A stretch of DNA of 64,000 nt, taken from the NCBI GenBank assembly GCA_963791885.1, contig CAWBUL010000006.1, forward strand, positions 1,240,001 to 1,304,000. Direction: 5' to 3'. This document shows positions 8,162-17,158 of this stretch, in pieces (the stretch's first letter is position 1; every line of letters begins with the position of its first letter). The notes under the pieces are model-generated. The model worked only from the letters and a program-made list of their open reading frames with translations. It had not been told where the DNA came from and did not search any database. Source of the stretch: CAVSUZ01 sp963791885 (GTDB lineage Bacteria; Pseudomonadota; Alphaproteobacteria; Acetobacterales; Acetobacteraceae). A program made the position numbers and the translations under genes.

Positions 8162-9409
8162 ATGAGAATATGCTTCACGGGCCAAGCGCTCATCCGTAGC
8201 GATCTGCGAGACTGCCGCGCCCAGCCGTTTCGCGATGTTCTTGCGCTGCTGCAGAACGCCGATCATGCGTTTTCGAACCTCGAGGGTGCGGTCAGGGGAC
8301 GGCACGGCGGCTGGCCATTTGTCGGTGGTGAGAATTTTCCTGAGAGCGATCCTATCGTGCTCGATTGTTTAAAGGATATGGGTATCGATATGTTGTCGCT
8401 GGCTAATAACCACTCGCTCGACATTGGGCCGAGCGGTGTATTGTCGACGATCGAGGAGGTGACGAAGCGCGGCATTATGCACGCCGGGACTGGGATTGAC
8501 AGGGATGCAGCAGAGCGCCCGGGCAAACTCTCCGATCAGCTTGGATCCGTTGGCTTGATCGCCATAGACGCAGGTCCACAGCCTGATTTTGTCTATGCGA
8601 CGAACGGCACCGCACTGGTTCCAGCGCGGCCCGGTGTGAACCAGTTGAAGGTCTATCCCAGGTTGGCGCTGCCCGATGCAGACCTTGCTTATTTTCGTAA
8701 ACTAAGCGACCGCCTCGGGCACGAAACGTTCAAGCGTGCGCATGCCCGCTATGGCTTCAAAATGGTTGCGCCGGACGGCATTACCTACTGGGATCAGGAG
8801 GACGCATTCACTTTTTTTGGTTTGGCCCTGGTCGGGACGGCCGAAGTCGCGCACGGTACGGTAGTCATTGATCCGACCTATCTGAAGCGGCACGCGGATC
8901 TCGTTCGAGCGGCTCGACGTGATGTCGATGCTCTGATTGTCTATCTCCACAGTCATCACTGGCAGCCAGACTTCTCACGCGTTCCTGAATGGATTGTCGC
9001 GTTCGCGCACGCGATGATCGACGCTGGAGCCACAGCATTTATTGCACATGGTATGCCGCAGCTCCATGGAATTGAAGTCTATAAACACCGACCGATTTTC
9101 TATTCCCTCGGTAATTTCATATTCCATCTTATGCCGCCGCGGCCGGTCTTTGATGCTCCAGAGGTATGGGAAAGTATCATCGCTCGTGTCACGACCGCTG
9201 GCAATCAAGAGCTCGCCGAGATAAACCTGCAACCGATCGTGCTGGCCGGCGAGAGCGGTACCTGGGAGGGGCAGACGCCGAGACCTTATCCTATGCTAGC
9301 AGATAGGGCCGCGGCTGATCGCATTCTGAGCAGAATCACGGCGCTGTCCGAGCCATTCGGGACAAGGTTAGAACGCCTGGAAGACGGTAGCGCCAGGATC
9401 ATACCCTGA
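8162..9409 (+). CDS. CapA-type metallophosphatase-like protein
   Basis: A 415-aa protein of the CapA/PgsA family (calcineurin-like fold), first described in poly-gamma-glutamate capsule synthesis but widely found as an accessory phosphoesterase. Motifs are FTGQ at the start, the metal-site segment FSNLEGAV, the SLANNHSLDIG motif, a paired histidine region LHSHHWQP, and AHGMPQLHGIEVY followed by YSLGNFIF. No signal peptide or membrane segment is visible, so it is probably cytoplasmic. It lies 44 bases after the importer ATPase with a GGAAAG site, so it is likely co-transcribed and may process the imported compound. Relatives are found next to similar LLM/RraA/ABC clusters, but a substrate is not known to me. 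Confidence 0.82.
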   Translation: MRICFTGQALIRSDLRDCRAQPFRDVLALLQNADHAFSNLEGAVRGRHGGWPFVGGENFPESDPIVLDCLKDMGIDMLSLANNHSLDIGPSGVLSTIEEVTKRGIMHAGTGIDRDAAERPGKLSDQLGSVGLIAIDAGPQPDFVYATNGTALVPARPGVNQLKVYPRLALPDADLAYFRKLSDRLGHETFKRAHARYGFKMVAPDGITYWDQEDAFTFFGLALVGTAEVAHGTVVIDPTYLKRHADLVRAARRDVDALIVYLHSHHWQPDFSRVPEWIVAFAHAMIDAGATAFIAHGMPQLHGIEVYKHRPIFYSLGNFIFHLMPPRPVFDAPEVWESIIARVTTAGNQELAEINLQPIVLAGESGTWEGQTPRPYPMLADRAAADRILSRITALSEPFGTRLERLEDGSARIIP

Positions 9410-9498
9410 CGCATGCGTCTCGGAGATCGACGTCCACCTGGGTGCAGTCAGCGGATTTCGTCCGGACGACCAGCACGGCCGGCTAGACGGTGGAGATG

Positions 9499-10584
9499 TC
9501 AGTCGGTTCGGATAGGGATCTCGATGGCCACCCGCTGGCCGGGAAGGCGAGCTGATTGTCGAATGACAAGCTCTCCGTTCATGAGGATGGGTTTCGTGCT
9601 TGCAGCCTCATCGTTGCTCAGCCGCGTGATCAATTCGGTCGCGCTGCAGAACATCCGCTCAATCGGCTGAGCCACGGTGGTCAAACGGTAGGACGGCCAC
9701 GCTGCAATGTCGGCATTATCAAACCCGACAACCGAGACGTCACCCGGAACGTCGATCTTCATAGTGCGCAACGCGTCAAGAACGCCGAAAGCCATTAGAT
9801 CATTGGCAGCAAAAATCGCATCCGGCCGGGCGTTTGACACCATCATCTTCCGAGTTGCCGCATACGCGCCTGCGAACGTGAATCCACCCTCAACGCGGCA
9901 GAACAATCCCAGTCCTGCCTCGGTGAGACCGGCTATGAACCCGCTTTCACGACCAATGGCCGTGGGGGTGTGAGGACCTGCAACAATGCCGATCCGTTGG
10001 TGACCGCCGGCGACAAGAAATTGGGCAATGGCGCGGCCGCCGGCCACTTGATCGCAAGAGACGGAAAAAGCATTGGCTCCCCGCATCCGGCGGTTCAACA
10101 GCACCACTGGGATGTTGTAATGTGCCAATGCGTCGAGGTTCCGGCGCGACACGCTGACCGTTGGAATGACGATACATCCGGCCAGGCGATAGCGCACCAT
10201 ATCGGGTACAATACCGGCAATATCGGTGCCGCCAGGAACTTGAAACATCATGGTTTGCATGCCTACAGCAGCGCTGGCAGACACAAGAACCTGTATCTTT
10301 TCCTGATACCAATAATTCGGTTCCACGCTTCCGATGAAGCCGATGATGTGGCTGCGCTGTGTTGCAAGGCTCTTTGCTATTGCATTTGGCGCATAGCGAA
10401 ACTCATTCGCTATTTTCCATATTCTGTCCCGTGTTTTCTCTGAAATGCGAGAATCGTTATTAAGGGCGCGAGAAACTGTTGACTTTGAGACGCCAGCGAG
10501 TTCAGATATCGCAGCAACCGTTAGCAAAACTTGTTCGGCCATCATTGGCTCACTTGTAGCAGGCGGAGAATGTGTACGTGCCAT
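9499..10584 (-). CDS. LacI-family transcriptional regulator
   Basis: A 361-aa repressor reading toward the cluster. The N-terminal helix-turn-helix is VAAISELAGVSKSTVSRALN followed by the hinge-helix region YAPNAIAKSLATQRS. The periplasmic-binding-protein-like sensor domain follows, with IGIVAGPHTPTAIGRESGF and PDAIFAANDLMAFGVLDAL. A start at 10584 was chosen because an AAGGGG site precedes it and an upstream extension to 10677 lacks family resemblance. LacI proteins bind short palindromes with a central CG, and two such sites lie at 1187 and 3986. No similar site was found just upstream of its own gene, so autoregulation is not indicated. Confidence 0.9.
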   Translation of the reverse strand: MARTHSPPATSEPMMAEQVLLTVAAISELAGVSKSTVSRALNNDSRISEKTRDRIWKIANEFRYAPNAIAKSLATQRSHIIGFIGSVEPNYWYQEKIQVLVSASAAVGMQTMMFQVPGGTDIAGIVPDMVRYRLAGCIVIPTVSVSRRNLDALAHYNIPVVLLNRRMRGANAFSVSCDQVAGGRAIAQFLVAGGHQRIGIVAGPHTPTAIGRESGFIAGLTEAGLGLFCRVEGGFTFAGAYAATRKMMVSNARPDAIFAANDLMAFGVLDALRTMKIDVPGDVSVVGFDNADIAAWPSYRLTTVAQPIERMFCSATELITRLSNDEAASTKPILMNGELVIRQSARLPGQRVAIEIPIRTD

Positions 10585-11042
10585 CGAAGTCCCCTTCGAT
10601 GATTTCTCCCTTTGTCTAACTGCAGGGAAGGTATCCTTCTCGATGGACGTTTTAACGCAACTCGCGTATGCCAACATCCTGATTGTGACGCGAGGGCCGG
10701 TAGCCAGCCAATGCGGGAAGAAAATGAAACGGTCGCGAAGTCATCGCCGGCAGTTTCATTGGGCAGTCCCAACCGCCGAATCATAGTGGGAACCATTCCC
10801 CGCTGACTTTGTGCAGTGTTTACGATCCCTGGGCCGTGCGCAATGCGACAGTCACTCATCATTCTTTGTCCCGCTTGCATTTGCATACGCCACAGCCTTA
10901 AAGGGTTGAAGCTGACCCGGGGCCGGTTGGTGGCTCGTCATTCAGGTCATTGTGGTTTTCGTTCGCTAGGCATGTCTCGTGAGCGATAGGTGACAGGCAG
11001 CTCGAGCGCAACGCCAATATACCGCAAGCCGACGATCGTTGC
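10585..11042. other. Intergenic, no supported gene
   Basis: About 460 bases with the LacI-type gene's upstream region on the left and a LysR remnant on the right. Short frames on both strands have no recognisable features. Confidence 0.5.
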
Positions 11043-11561
11043 TTAGAGCCGAGCTATCTCCACCGCAAGTCGTTGGCCGATCAGCTCGATGTGGCGGCCC
11101 AGCCAAAGCGCGACCGACACAGAAGCGTTGAGTCGCCGATGGATCAGGCTACGGCGGTGAGTCGCCATGAAATCCGGCAAGGCCGGCACGATCGTTGTGC
11201 GCGCCACCTCGGTCGGAAGATCGACCCGTAAACGCCCGCGAAATGCCACGCGATCGCCTGCGAACATCGAGTGCAGGTCATCGACTTCAGCAAGCAGATC
11301 GCGGGCACGCGCATGAAATGCGCGTCCATCCTCCGTCAACTGCACGCTGCGCGTCGTCCGGTGCAGGAGCCTGACACCGACATCTTCTTCCAGCTCCCGG
11401 ACCGCCGTTGGGGCCCTCCCCCTTTGGATGCCCAGGCTATCGGCCGCGTGGGTGAAGCTCCCCATTTCCGCTACCGTTATGAATAGGAGGATGAGTTCTG
11501 GCAGAGCTGGACCGGACTGGGGAGAACCAAATCTCGCCGACCGATCCCGACAGCCGTGCAA
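11043..11561 (-). pseudogene. LysR-type regulator fragment
   Basis: The frame contains a LysR-type helix-turn-helix: VAEMGSFTHAADSLGIQ, then RELEEDVGVRLLHRTTRSVQ and the LTEDGRAFHARARDLLAEV linker helix. Only the first part of the effector domain follows (GRLRVDLPTEVARTTIVPAL). After FMATHRR the sequence loses family resemblance and stops, so about 180 residues are missing. The N-terminus is also abnormal: the codons before LPELILLF are antisense to a transposase remnant, so the native start was lost at a junction near 11497. A normal LysR protein is about 300 aa. Confidence 0.75.
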
Positions 11562-11644
11562 TGGCAGCGCACACGCACGTTGCCGTTGGCTACAACGTGC
11601 AGATCGCGGTCGATATCACACGGTCTGCAAGAATTTTGCACTGA
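11498..11644 (+). pseudogene. IS1182-type transposase fragment
   Basis: A short open frame on the plus strand reads LAELDRTGENQISPTDPDSR and then VGYNVQIAVDI, the hallmark segment of IS1182-family transposases (DPDSRAM...VGYNVQ.AVD, holding one catalytic acidic residue). It ends at a stop directly before the IS630 target site. Both flanks are cut: the left joins the LysR remnant and the right joins the IS630 element. It is a clear but tiny remnant. Confidence 0.7.
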
Positions 11645-11662
11645 ACCTAGAGCAGAATCCTT

Positions 11663-12229
11663 TCATTCCGGTTCGTATCCTGTGGCTGTGAAGTAATTGG
11701 CGCATTCGGCTGGCGTGAACTTTTCGATGGTGCTGCCGATGACCTGCCATAGATCGGGGATCGTCCGCGCTGCGGCTTTTCTCAGGAAGGCCTTGAGCTT
11801 TGCGAACGCCTTCTCGATCGGGTTGAAGTCGGGCGAGTAGGGCGGCAGGTAGAGCAGCCTGGCGCTGGCGGCCTCGATCAGCATGCGTATGTCCGCGTGT
11901 TTGTGGGCGGGCAGATTGTCCATCACCACGATGTCGCCCGATTGCAGTGTGGGCGCGAGCACGTGGCGGACGTAGGCGCGGAAGGCATCGGCATTCATCG
12001 GGCCATCGAGCACCATCGGTGCGGTCATGCCGGCAAGGCGCAGCGCACCGGTGAACGTGGTTGTCTTCCAGTGTCCGTGCGGCACGGGTGCACGGCAGCG
12101 CTGACCGCGCTTCGCCCGCCCGCGGAGCCGCGCCATCTTGGTGGTGGCACCGGTCTCGTCGATGAAGACCAGGCGCTGCGGATCAAGATCAGGCTGCGCG
12201 TCGAACCAGGCTTGTCGCCGCACGCGCAC
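11663..12229 (-). CDS. IS630 transposase, catalytic frame (OrfB)
   Basis: The DDE domain of the IS630 transposase. The first acidic motif is LVFIDETGA, the second VVMDNLPAHK and the third the PPYSPDFNPIEKAFAKLK segment, so the DDE triad is complete. The frame begins inside OrfA and is expected to be expressed only as a fusion through the A8 slippery run. The three catalytic motifs look undamaged. Confidence 0.88.
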   Translation of the reverse strand: MRVRRQAWFDAQPDLDPQRLVFIDETGATTKMARLRGRAKRGQRCRAPVPHGHWKTTTFTGALRLAGMTAPMVLDGPMNADAFRAYVRHVLAPTLQSGDIVVMDNLPAHKHADIRMLIEAASARLLYLPPYSPDFNPIEKAFAKLKAFLRKAAARTIPDLWQVIGSTIEKFTPAECANYFTATGYEPE

Positions 12230-12611
12230 GTCGGGCCTGTCCTGCTCGCAGGCGTGCGCGGTTTTTTTTGATGGTCATGGCGTGGCGATCCAGGAAGCGC
12301 CACACCGTGCTGGGGGCGACGTGCAATCCATGGTCCCGACGAAGCATCTCCGCCAACTCCACCAGTGTCATGTCGACCTGGGCGGCCACGGCACCAAGGA
12401 TCACGTCACGGTAAGCCTCGATGCGGTGCGAGCGCAGGTCACCCCCCTTGGGCCGCGCCTGGATGCTGCCGCTGGCACGGAATGCCCGCACCCAGCGGAT
12501 CGCGGTCGCAACGCCGATCCCGAACCGTTCAGCCGCCGCACGCCGCGACAGCCCCGCCTCAACCGCCGCAATCACCCGCGAGCGAAGATCGTCCGACAGC
12601 GTCCGTGCCAT
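12189..12611 (-). CDS. IS630 transposase, N-terminal frame (OrfA)
   Basis: The helix-turn-helix half of an IS630 transposase: MARTLSDDLRSRVIAAVEAG, then LSRRAAAERFGIGVATAIRW and a second winged-helix region ending HVAPSTVWRFLDRHAMTIKKN. It reads on past an A8 run (T8 on the plus strand near 12262) into non-family sequence. The catalytic half is in a different frame, OrfB. Dropping one A from the run joins the two frames exactly, so the full transposase needs slippage at the run or a corrected base. Confidence 0.85.
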   Translation of the reverse strand: MARTLSDDLRSRVIAAVEAGLSRRAAAERFGIGVATAIRWVRAFRASGSIQARPKGGDLRSHRIEAYRDVILGAVAAQVDMTLVELAEMLRRDHGLHVAPSTVWRFLDRHAMTIKKNRARLRAGQARRARAATSLVRRAA

Positions 12612-12883
12612 GCATGCTGGCCTCCTCCCAGCAGACATGGTGAATCAGATCGCCACCGCGTCTGGGAAGAACTCTCGCGAATCGGTTCGGTCGGGTTCTG
12701 CTCTAGCAGCCTGAAAAGCAAGGTCTTTTTTGTTGCATAATTCCGGTGCACGATGGGGCGCAACTTCCCGGAGGCCCCACCCTTGAAGCCGCCAATCATC
12801 AAAATGGTGCCCGTCGCGCCCGACGACCCCCAAACGAGGCGGAAGCGCCGTCCCACGGAGCTGAAATCGGTTTGCGCTACGAC

Positions 12884-13348
12884 ATGGGCCAGTTTTACGC
12901 AATGAAGGCGACTCTCGAAGCCCTGTTCGGACGACCCGTCTATATGAAACTCAAAGAGAGCGCGGGCATCGCGGACTGGCGGAAAGCCATCATCCGCCTT
13001 CTCGACGCGATTGCTCTCGCCATCGAAAGCACAATTACGATCGCTGATGACGGGTGGCGCGAGGACATCGCCGCCGAGATCGCCCATGGGAAAGGGCTAA
13101 TCGAGATGAACGACACCACCAGCGATCTGTTCGCGTCGCTATCGGCTACTCTTAGTCGAATAGTGTTTCTCCAAATCGGACTTATGCCAACACGAACAGC
13201 CTTGTCGAAGACCGTGCCGCTCAAAGCAGACTGGTGGAGACTCGATAAATACCGGACCGCACAGTATGTTCAGAGCACCGTGCAGCGGCGGGCGCTTGAC
13301 GAGGCCCGAAGCCATCGCAAAGAGGCCCAATCCCGACCCAGCGATTAA
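12884..13348 (+). CDS. Hypothetical protein, 154 aa
   Basis: I do not recognise this protein. From MGQFYAMKATLEALFGRPVY it is mostly helical and amphipathic, with no signal peptide and no clear membrane segment, and a basic C-terminus (RRALDEARSHRKEAQ). The frame is open further upstream to 12746, but that part is poor in family-like pattern and lies against IS630, so the ATG at 12884 was preferred; an ATG at 12902 is also possible. It converges on the next hypothetical gene. Confidence 0.5.
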   Translation: MGQFYAMKATLEALFGRPVYMKLKESAGIADWRKAIIRLLDAIALAIESTITIADDGWREDIAAEIAHGKGLIEMNDTTSDLFASLSATLSRIVFLQIGLMPTRTALSKTVPLKADWWRLDKYRTAQYVQSTVQRRALDEARSHRKEAQSRPSD

Positions 13349-13366
13349 CCACGCGACAAATCCGGT

Positions 13367-13846
13367 TTATCGAATGCTCGCGCTTGGTGTGACTACAGGA
13401 GGAGTGCCTAACGGGCGATTCCTTCGGACTTCCTGTCTCAGCCAGCCATCATAATCACTCCGACTGATCTGATTATGGACGCTTTCGACATAGAAAACTG
13501 TTTCATGATGATGGTCGCCATGGGCATAACCGCCGGACACAACCAGCACTGATCCGATTTGGAGCCGCATATGCTTCACCCAAACGGCAGCAACGGTGTG
13601 CTCTTCACTCTTTTCCGAAGCAACGATCCACTCCATCCATCCCTTTGTCCCTTTGCGGGGGTAGTAGTGACGTATCTTCGTCATGACGCCGATGTGGTGG
13701 TCGTGCGCGAGGGCATCGCGCTTGGCGGCCTCGAAACTGTCCCAGCAGTTCTGATCGCGTAATTCCCGGCGACGTTCGGCGATTTGCCGTCGTTCGGCGA
13801 CAAATCGCCGACCCGCTCGAAAGACCCGGCTTAGGAAACCCGCCAT
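13367..13846 (-). CDS. Hypothetical protein, 159 aa
   Basis: A soluble-looking protein beginning MAGFLSRVFRAGRRFVAERR with a strongly basic amphipathic helix, then a helical segment, then a histidine-rich patch GGYAHGDHHHETVFYVESVH near residue 110. The histidine patch could bind metal, but no family is recognised. No ribosome-binding site stands out. It converges with the hypothetical gene at 12884. Confidence 0.5.
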   Translation of the reverse strand: MAGFLSRVFRAGRRFVAERRQIAERRRELRDQNCWDSFEAAKRDALAHDHHIGVMTKIRHYYPRKGTKGWMEWIVASEKSEEHTVAAVWVKHMRLQIGSVLVVSGGYAHGDHHHETVFYVESVHNQISRSDYDGWLRQEVRRNRPLGTPPVVTPSASIR

Positions 13847-14232
13847 GCGAAGGGTAACCCTCTACGGACCAGGGGGTTTACTATTGAAAACAGATTCTTC
13901 CGATAATGAAACGCTCGGATAAGAGAAGGCCGCCTCAACTCACCTGCCGGTGAGGTACTGCTCGTCAAAGCGTAATATGCCCGTTCGGCTTGCAGGAGCT
14001 GCTCTTCAAGCATCACCCGGTCCATTCCGACCCCGTAGGATTTGTCCGGGTTGTGGTCATGACCGACCAGCTTCCGATCGAAATCGCCCCCTCTGTTTCG
14101 AGGCTGATGCCGCCGAGTTCCATGGTCTCGCAGACACGTGGCCCTTGAGCCCTGGCAACAACTTGAAGCAACCGGCGACGGCTTCGTGCTCTTCCTTGTC
14201 GACCGACAAATTTCTTGAACGAGGAACAGGCA
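13847..14232. other. Intergenic ahead of the stress cluster
   Basis: About 390 bases. A minus-strand frame contains a short helical run (MDRVMLEEQLLQAERAYYAL, around 13970-14030) that could be a piece of a small protein, but the frame as a whole has no recognisable domain. The last part carries the promoter region of the YsnF-like gene. Confidence 0.4.
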
Positions 14233-15153
14233 ATGGCGGAACATATCGTTGCGATCTTCGATACGGAGGCCGCTGCCGACGCGGCGGCGCGGGATTTAGA
14301 AGCTGCGGACATTCCGGCATCGGCGATCCGGCGCTACCGACCAAACTCCGAGGAGGGGATGGCGGCCGGCGGGACGGCAAGCAGCACGACATCCAGCTCG
14401 ACAGGCGGCTTTTGGGCTTGGCTTTTGGGTGAGGAGCCTAGCGCCCAAACCAGCTATTCCTACTATCCGCGCGACGAAGAGCGTTATGTCCAGGGCGCAC
14501 GTGCCGGCAACGCGGTTCTCAGCATAGTGCTGCAGGATGACTCCACCATTCATCAGGTGGTGACGATCCTAGAACGGCATCACCCACTCGAAATGGATGA
14601 GGAGACCGACGAAACGGACGTTGGTCTTTCGGACGCAGAGCTGTCCTCTCAATCAGGCCGCCTTGGGGGAACCGAAGTCCCTCCCTCATTGGGCACCGTC
14701 AATCCCGGACCCACTCCGGTCGCTCAGAACGCACCGCGCCCCGTTTCTGCGTCCGGCACGGAGGAGGTAATCCCCCTGGCCGAGGAACAGCTCGAAGTAG
14801 GCAAGCGAATGGTAGACCGCGGTGTGACGCGGGTGCGCCGTTACGTTGTTGAACGACCGGTCGAGCAGGACGTCACCCTGCGCGGGGAGCGCGTGACGAT
14901 CGAGCGGCGTCGGCCGATCGAAACCACCAGATCGCCGGGACAGGCTTTTGAAGAACGCGTGGTCGAAGTACACGAGACGGAGGAAGTTCCGGTCGTGGCA
15001 AAGACGGCGCGCGTCATAGAGGAAGTGGCGATCCGCAAGGAGGAGACCGAACGCACTGAAACGGTGCGGGATACGGTCCGTCGCGAGGATGTCGAGGTGA
15101 GCGACGAGAAGGGGCGGCAGGTGTCCGAGACAAGTCCGACGCAGCGGAACTGA
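14233..15153 (+). CDS. YsnF/AvaK-type stress protein (DUF2382)
   Basis: A 306-aa protein with two parts. The first about 120 residues (MAEHIVAIFDTEAAADAAAR) resemble the general-stress 17M domain, where a ferredoxin-like strand pairs with a helix. After a Pro/Ser-rich linker comes the C-terminal YsnF/DUF2382 repeat region, rich in Glu, Arg and Val: VIPLAEEQLEVGKRMVDRG, VRRYVVERPVEQDV and VEVHETEEVPVV. Such proteins accumulate in stress and dormancy in many soil bacteria; the biochemical role is unclear. Its neighbours, a small membrane protein and a YciE-like ferritin-fold protein, fit a general stress cluster. Confidence 0.82.
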   Translation: MAEHIVAIFDTEAAADAAARDLEAADIPASAIRRYRPNSEEGMAAGGTASSTTSSSTGGFWAWLLGEEPSAQTSYSYYPRDEERYVQGARAGNAVLSIVLQDDSTIHQVVTILERHHPLEMDEETDETDVGLSDAELSSQSGRLGGTEVPPSLGTVNPGPTPVAQNAPRPVSASGTEEVIPLAEEQLEVGKRMVDRGVTRVRRYVVERPVEQDVTLRGERVTIERRRPIETTRSPGQAFEERVVEVHETEEVPVVAKTARVIEEVAIRKEETERTETVRDTVRREDVEVSDEKGRQVSETSPTQRN

Positions 15154-15295
15154 CGTTGCATTCAGCGCGGGTACCCGGCTCCACCGGAGCCGGGTGAGGT
15201 TGGTGTCGGAGATCGCTGAGAGACAGCACAAAAGTCGAACTACCAGCCAAACTGTCCTGTAAGGATTAGAGCATGCCCGCGCTCGCGATTATTTT

Positions 15296-15490
15296 TTAGA
15301 CCAGCTTGCCCAGAACATAACCAAGAGCGAGAGCGCCGAGCGCGGTCGCCACATGATGTTCCTGCACGAACCGCACAAGATCCTCCGTCTGCTGCCCACT
15401 TTGGGTGGATCGGAGCGGCCGGCCAGCTTCATCGTAAAGACGACCGCCGGCGCCCTCAGAAGACGCCTCAGGAACGCCAGTTTCACTCAT
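15296..15490 (-). CDS. Small membrane-anchored protein, 64 aa
   Basis: A 64-aa protein with a hydrophilic N-half (MSETGVPEASSEGAGGRLYD) and one C-terminal hydrophobic helix, VATALGALALGYVLGKLV. This layout matches small stress-associated tail-anchored proteins (CsbD/DUF883-like in style, though no exact family is claimed). It starts two bases after the YciE-like stop, in the same direction, so the two are likely co-transcribed. Confidence 0.6.
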   Translation of the reverse strand: MSETGVPEASSEGAGGRLYDEAGRPLRSTQSGQQTEDLVRFVQEHHVATALGALALGYVLGKLV

Positions 15491-15492
15491 GC

Positions 15493-16050
15493 CTATGCAC
15501 CCCTCTTGCTTGAGGCCTTCTTTCTGGAAGCGGAAGGTTCTTCTTCTTTCTCGTCCTCTTCCTGCATCGCCGCCGGCATGATGTGCTGCTTGGTGACTTG
15601 GGTGAGTTTGAGATCCGTTTCCTTTTCCTCCGCGAGGGTCTGAGACAGCAGCTCAACGACTTCCCCCTCGCCGAGCGCCTCGGCCAGAGCGATATCCGTG
15701 CCGTAGGCGGCGATTTCGTAATGTTCGATCCGCTGCATGCCGGCCACGATGACCAGATCCATGATGGGGCCCTTGCCGTCCTGCTCCTCGATTTCGTGCT
15801 GCGCCTCTTCCACCAGGCCGCGCATCGCTTCACAAACCTTCCGGCCACGCCGGATTTCCAGCTTCTCCATCGCCTCCTCGACCCGTTCGATGTGGGTTTG
15901 GGTCTGGTCGATATGGAGCTGGATACCCTCTTTGAGGGCCGGATCAGTCGCGGACCTCAGTGCCTTTTGCATGCATCTCAGGGCCTGTTTTTCGGCGCTG
16001 TATGCATCCTTCAGCTCTTCTCCGAGCAGTTCTCGGACCTCGTCTTCCAT
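15493..16050 (-). CDS. YciE/YciF-type ferritin-like protein (DUF892)
   Basis: A 185-aa helical protein of the DUF892 family, related to ferritin-like diiron proteins. Key pieces are LLGEELKDAYSAEKQALRCM (first helix with E and the E..K pair), HIDQTQTHIERVEEAME, and the last helices GMQRIEHYEIAAYGTDIALA and LSQTLAEEKETDLKL, which carry the E..H and E..E ligand pairs. A GGAGG site precedes the ATG at 16050; an upstream extension has no family resemblance. The C-terminus is unusually acidic then basic. Relatives are induced by stress and stationary phase. Confidence 0.85.
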   Translation of the reverse strand: MEDEVRELLGEELKDAYSAEKQALRCMQKALRSATDPALKEGIQLHIDQTQTHIERVEEAMEKLEIRRGRKVCEAMRGLVEEAQHEIEEQDGKGPIMDLVIVAGMQRIEHYEIAAYGTDIALAEALGEGEVVELLSQTLAEEKETDLKLTQVTKQHIMPAAMQEEDEKEEEPSASRKKASSKRGA

Positions 16051-16263
16051 GGAATACCTCCTGACCAGCGCGGCGGATTGGCGCTGATATGAAGCGCCCT
16101 GCAGGCGAAGACGTTCCAACAAACCTTCGGCAGCAAGGGGAACACAGCCGCTATGGCGAGAATTGCTATAGGCGCGAACCTCCCCCTCGCACGGCCGTGC
16201 ATCTCGGATTTTTGCGCGCTTGAGAGTGGTGGTCGAAAACACGGCGATGGGCAGACGCGTTTG

Positions 16264-17048
16264 CTAGGGCGAAGACTTATCTGACGACTTGAGGAAGTAG
16301 GCAAGGGCGGCGGCGATGCAGAGGGTGGAGACGAAAGTTTCGTCGAGCCGATCGTAGCGCGTTGCCAGGCGTCGAAAGTCCTTGAGGCGGCAGAAGGTGC
16401 GTTCGACGATATTGCGCCGCCTATAGGTGATGGCGTCGAACGGATAGGGCTGCTTCCGGTTCTTGCGGTTGGGGATGATAACGCGGCTGCCGCGGTCCGC
16501 CAGCCAACGGCGCAATTCGGCACTGTCGTAAGCGGCATCGGCGATCACGCGCAGGTCGGGCGGCAGTCGAGCCAACATTGCCTGCGCCGGCACGCTATCG
16601 TGGCGCTCACCGCCGGTCAGCGCGATGACCTTGGGTCGGCCGTGAGCGTCAGCGATCAGATGGATTTTGGTATTGCGCCCGCCGTGGCTGGTCCCGATCC
16701 CACGCGAACCCCCCTTTTTCGCCGCCCGGCGCTGGCCGACCGGTGGACCTTGATATGCGTGCTGTCCAGCAAGGCTTCGGCCGGCGGGCCGCCGGCGCGC
16801 GCAAGTTCCATGAACACACGCTCCCAGATCCCGCGCACTGCCCAGCGCACGAACCGATTATACAGTGTCTTGCGTGGCCCTTATTCCAACGGTGCGTCGG
16901 ACCATCGGCAACCGGAGATGATGACTTGGATGATGCCGCTGATCACGCGCCGATCATCCACCCGTCGCTTGCCGCGTATGTAGATGGGCAGCAATGGGTC
17001 AATCTTCTCCCACTGCCCGTCGCTCAACCAGAAATACCCTGTGACCAT
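16264..17048 (-). pseudogene. IS5 transposase (copy 1), nonsense mutation
   Basis: The transposase begins MVTGYFWLSDGQWEKIDPLL at 17048, as in the second copy. At the codon after SDAPLE, copy 2 has TAT (Tyr) and copy 1 has TAA, so OrfA stops near 16881 after 56 residues. The rest is intact but untranslated: LLDSTHIKVHRSASAGRR (first Asp), then OrfB with VIADAAYDSAELRRWL and RRNIVERTFCRLKDFRRLAT (second Asp and the Y-(2)-R-(3)-E-(6)-K motif). OrfA and OrfB are normally joined by frameshifting. This copy can move only if helped in trans by copy 2. Confidence 0.85.
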
Positions 17049-17129
17049 GCTGCCCCGAATCGATGCAAACTCCAACCACAGGGAATCAACAACCTATTGA
17101 TTTGGCAATAACCCAATTGGGTCTTCGCC
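16268..17129 (-). mobile_element. IS5-family (IS427-like) element, copy 1
   Basis: An 862-bp element bounded by inverted repeats beginning GGCGAAGAC and flanked on both sides by CTAG (16264-16267 and 17130-17133). The same element, 862 bp and almost identical, occurs in the opposite orientation at 31431-32292, also between two CTAG copies. This fixes the ends and a 4-bp target duplication. Confidence 0.9.
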
Positions 17130-17158
17130 CTAGTCTAGACGACGAAAGAGCGCGGTCC

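Larger units (their letters stand above)
11650..12703 (-). mobile_element. IS630-family insertion sequence
   Basis: A 1,054-bp element flanked by TA on both sides (11648-11649 and 12704-12705), as expected for IS630/Tc1-type target duplication. The ends are inverted repeats: the left reads GAGCAGAATCC and the right, on the other strand, reads GAGCAGAACCC. It carries two overlapping reading frames on the minus strand. It landed beside the IS1182-type remnant. Confidence 0.85.
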
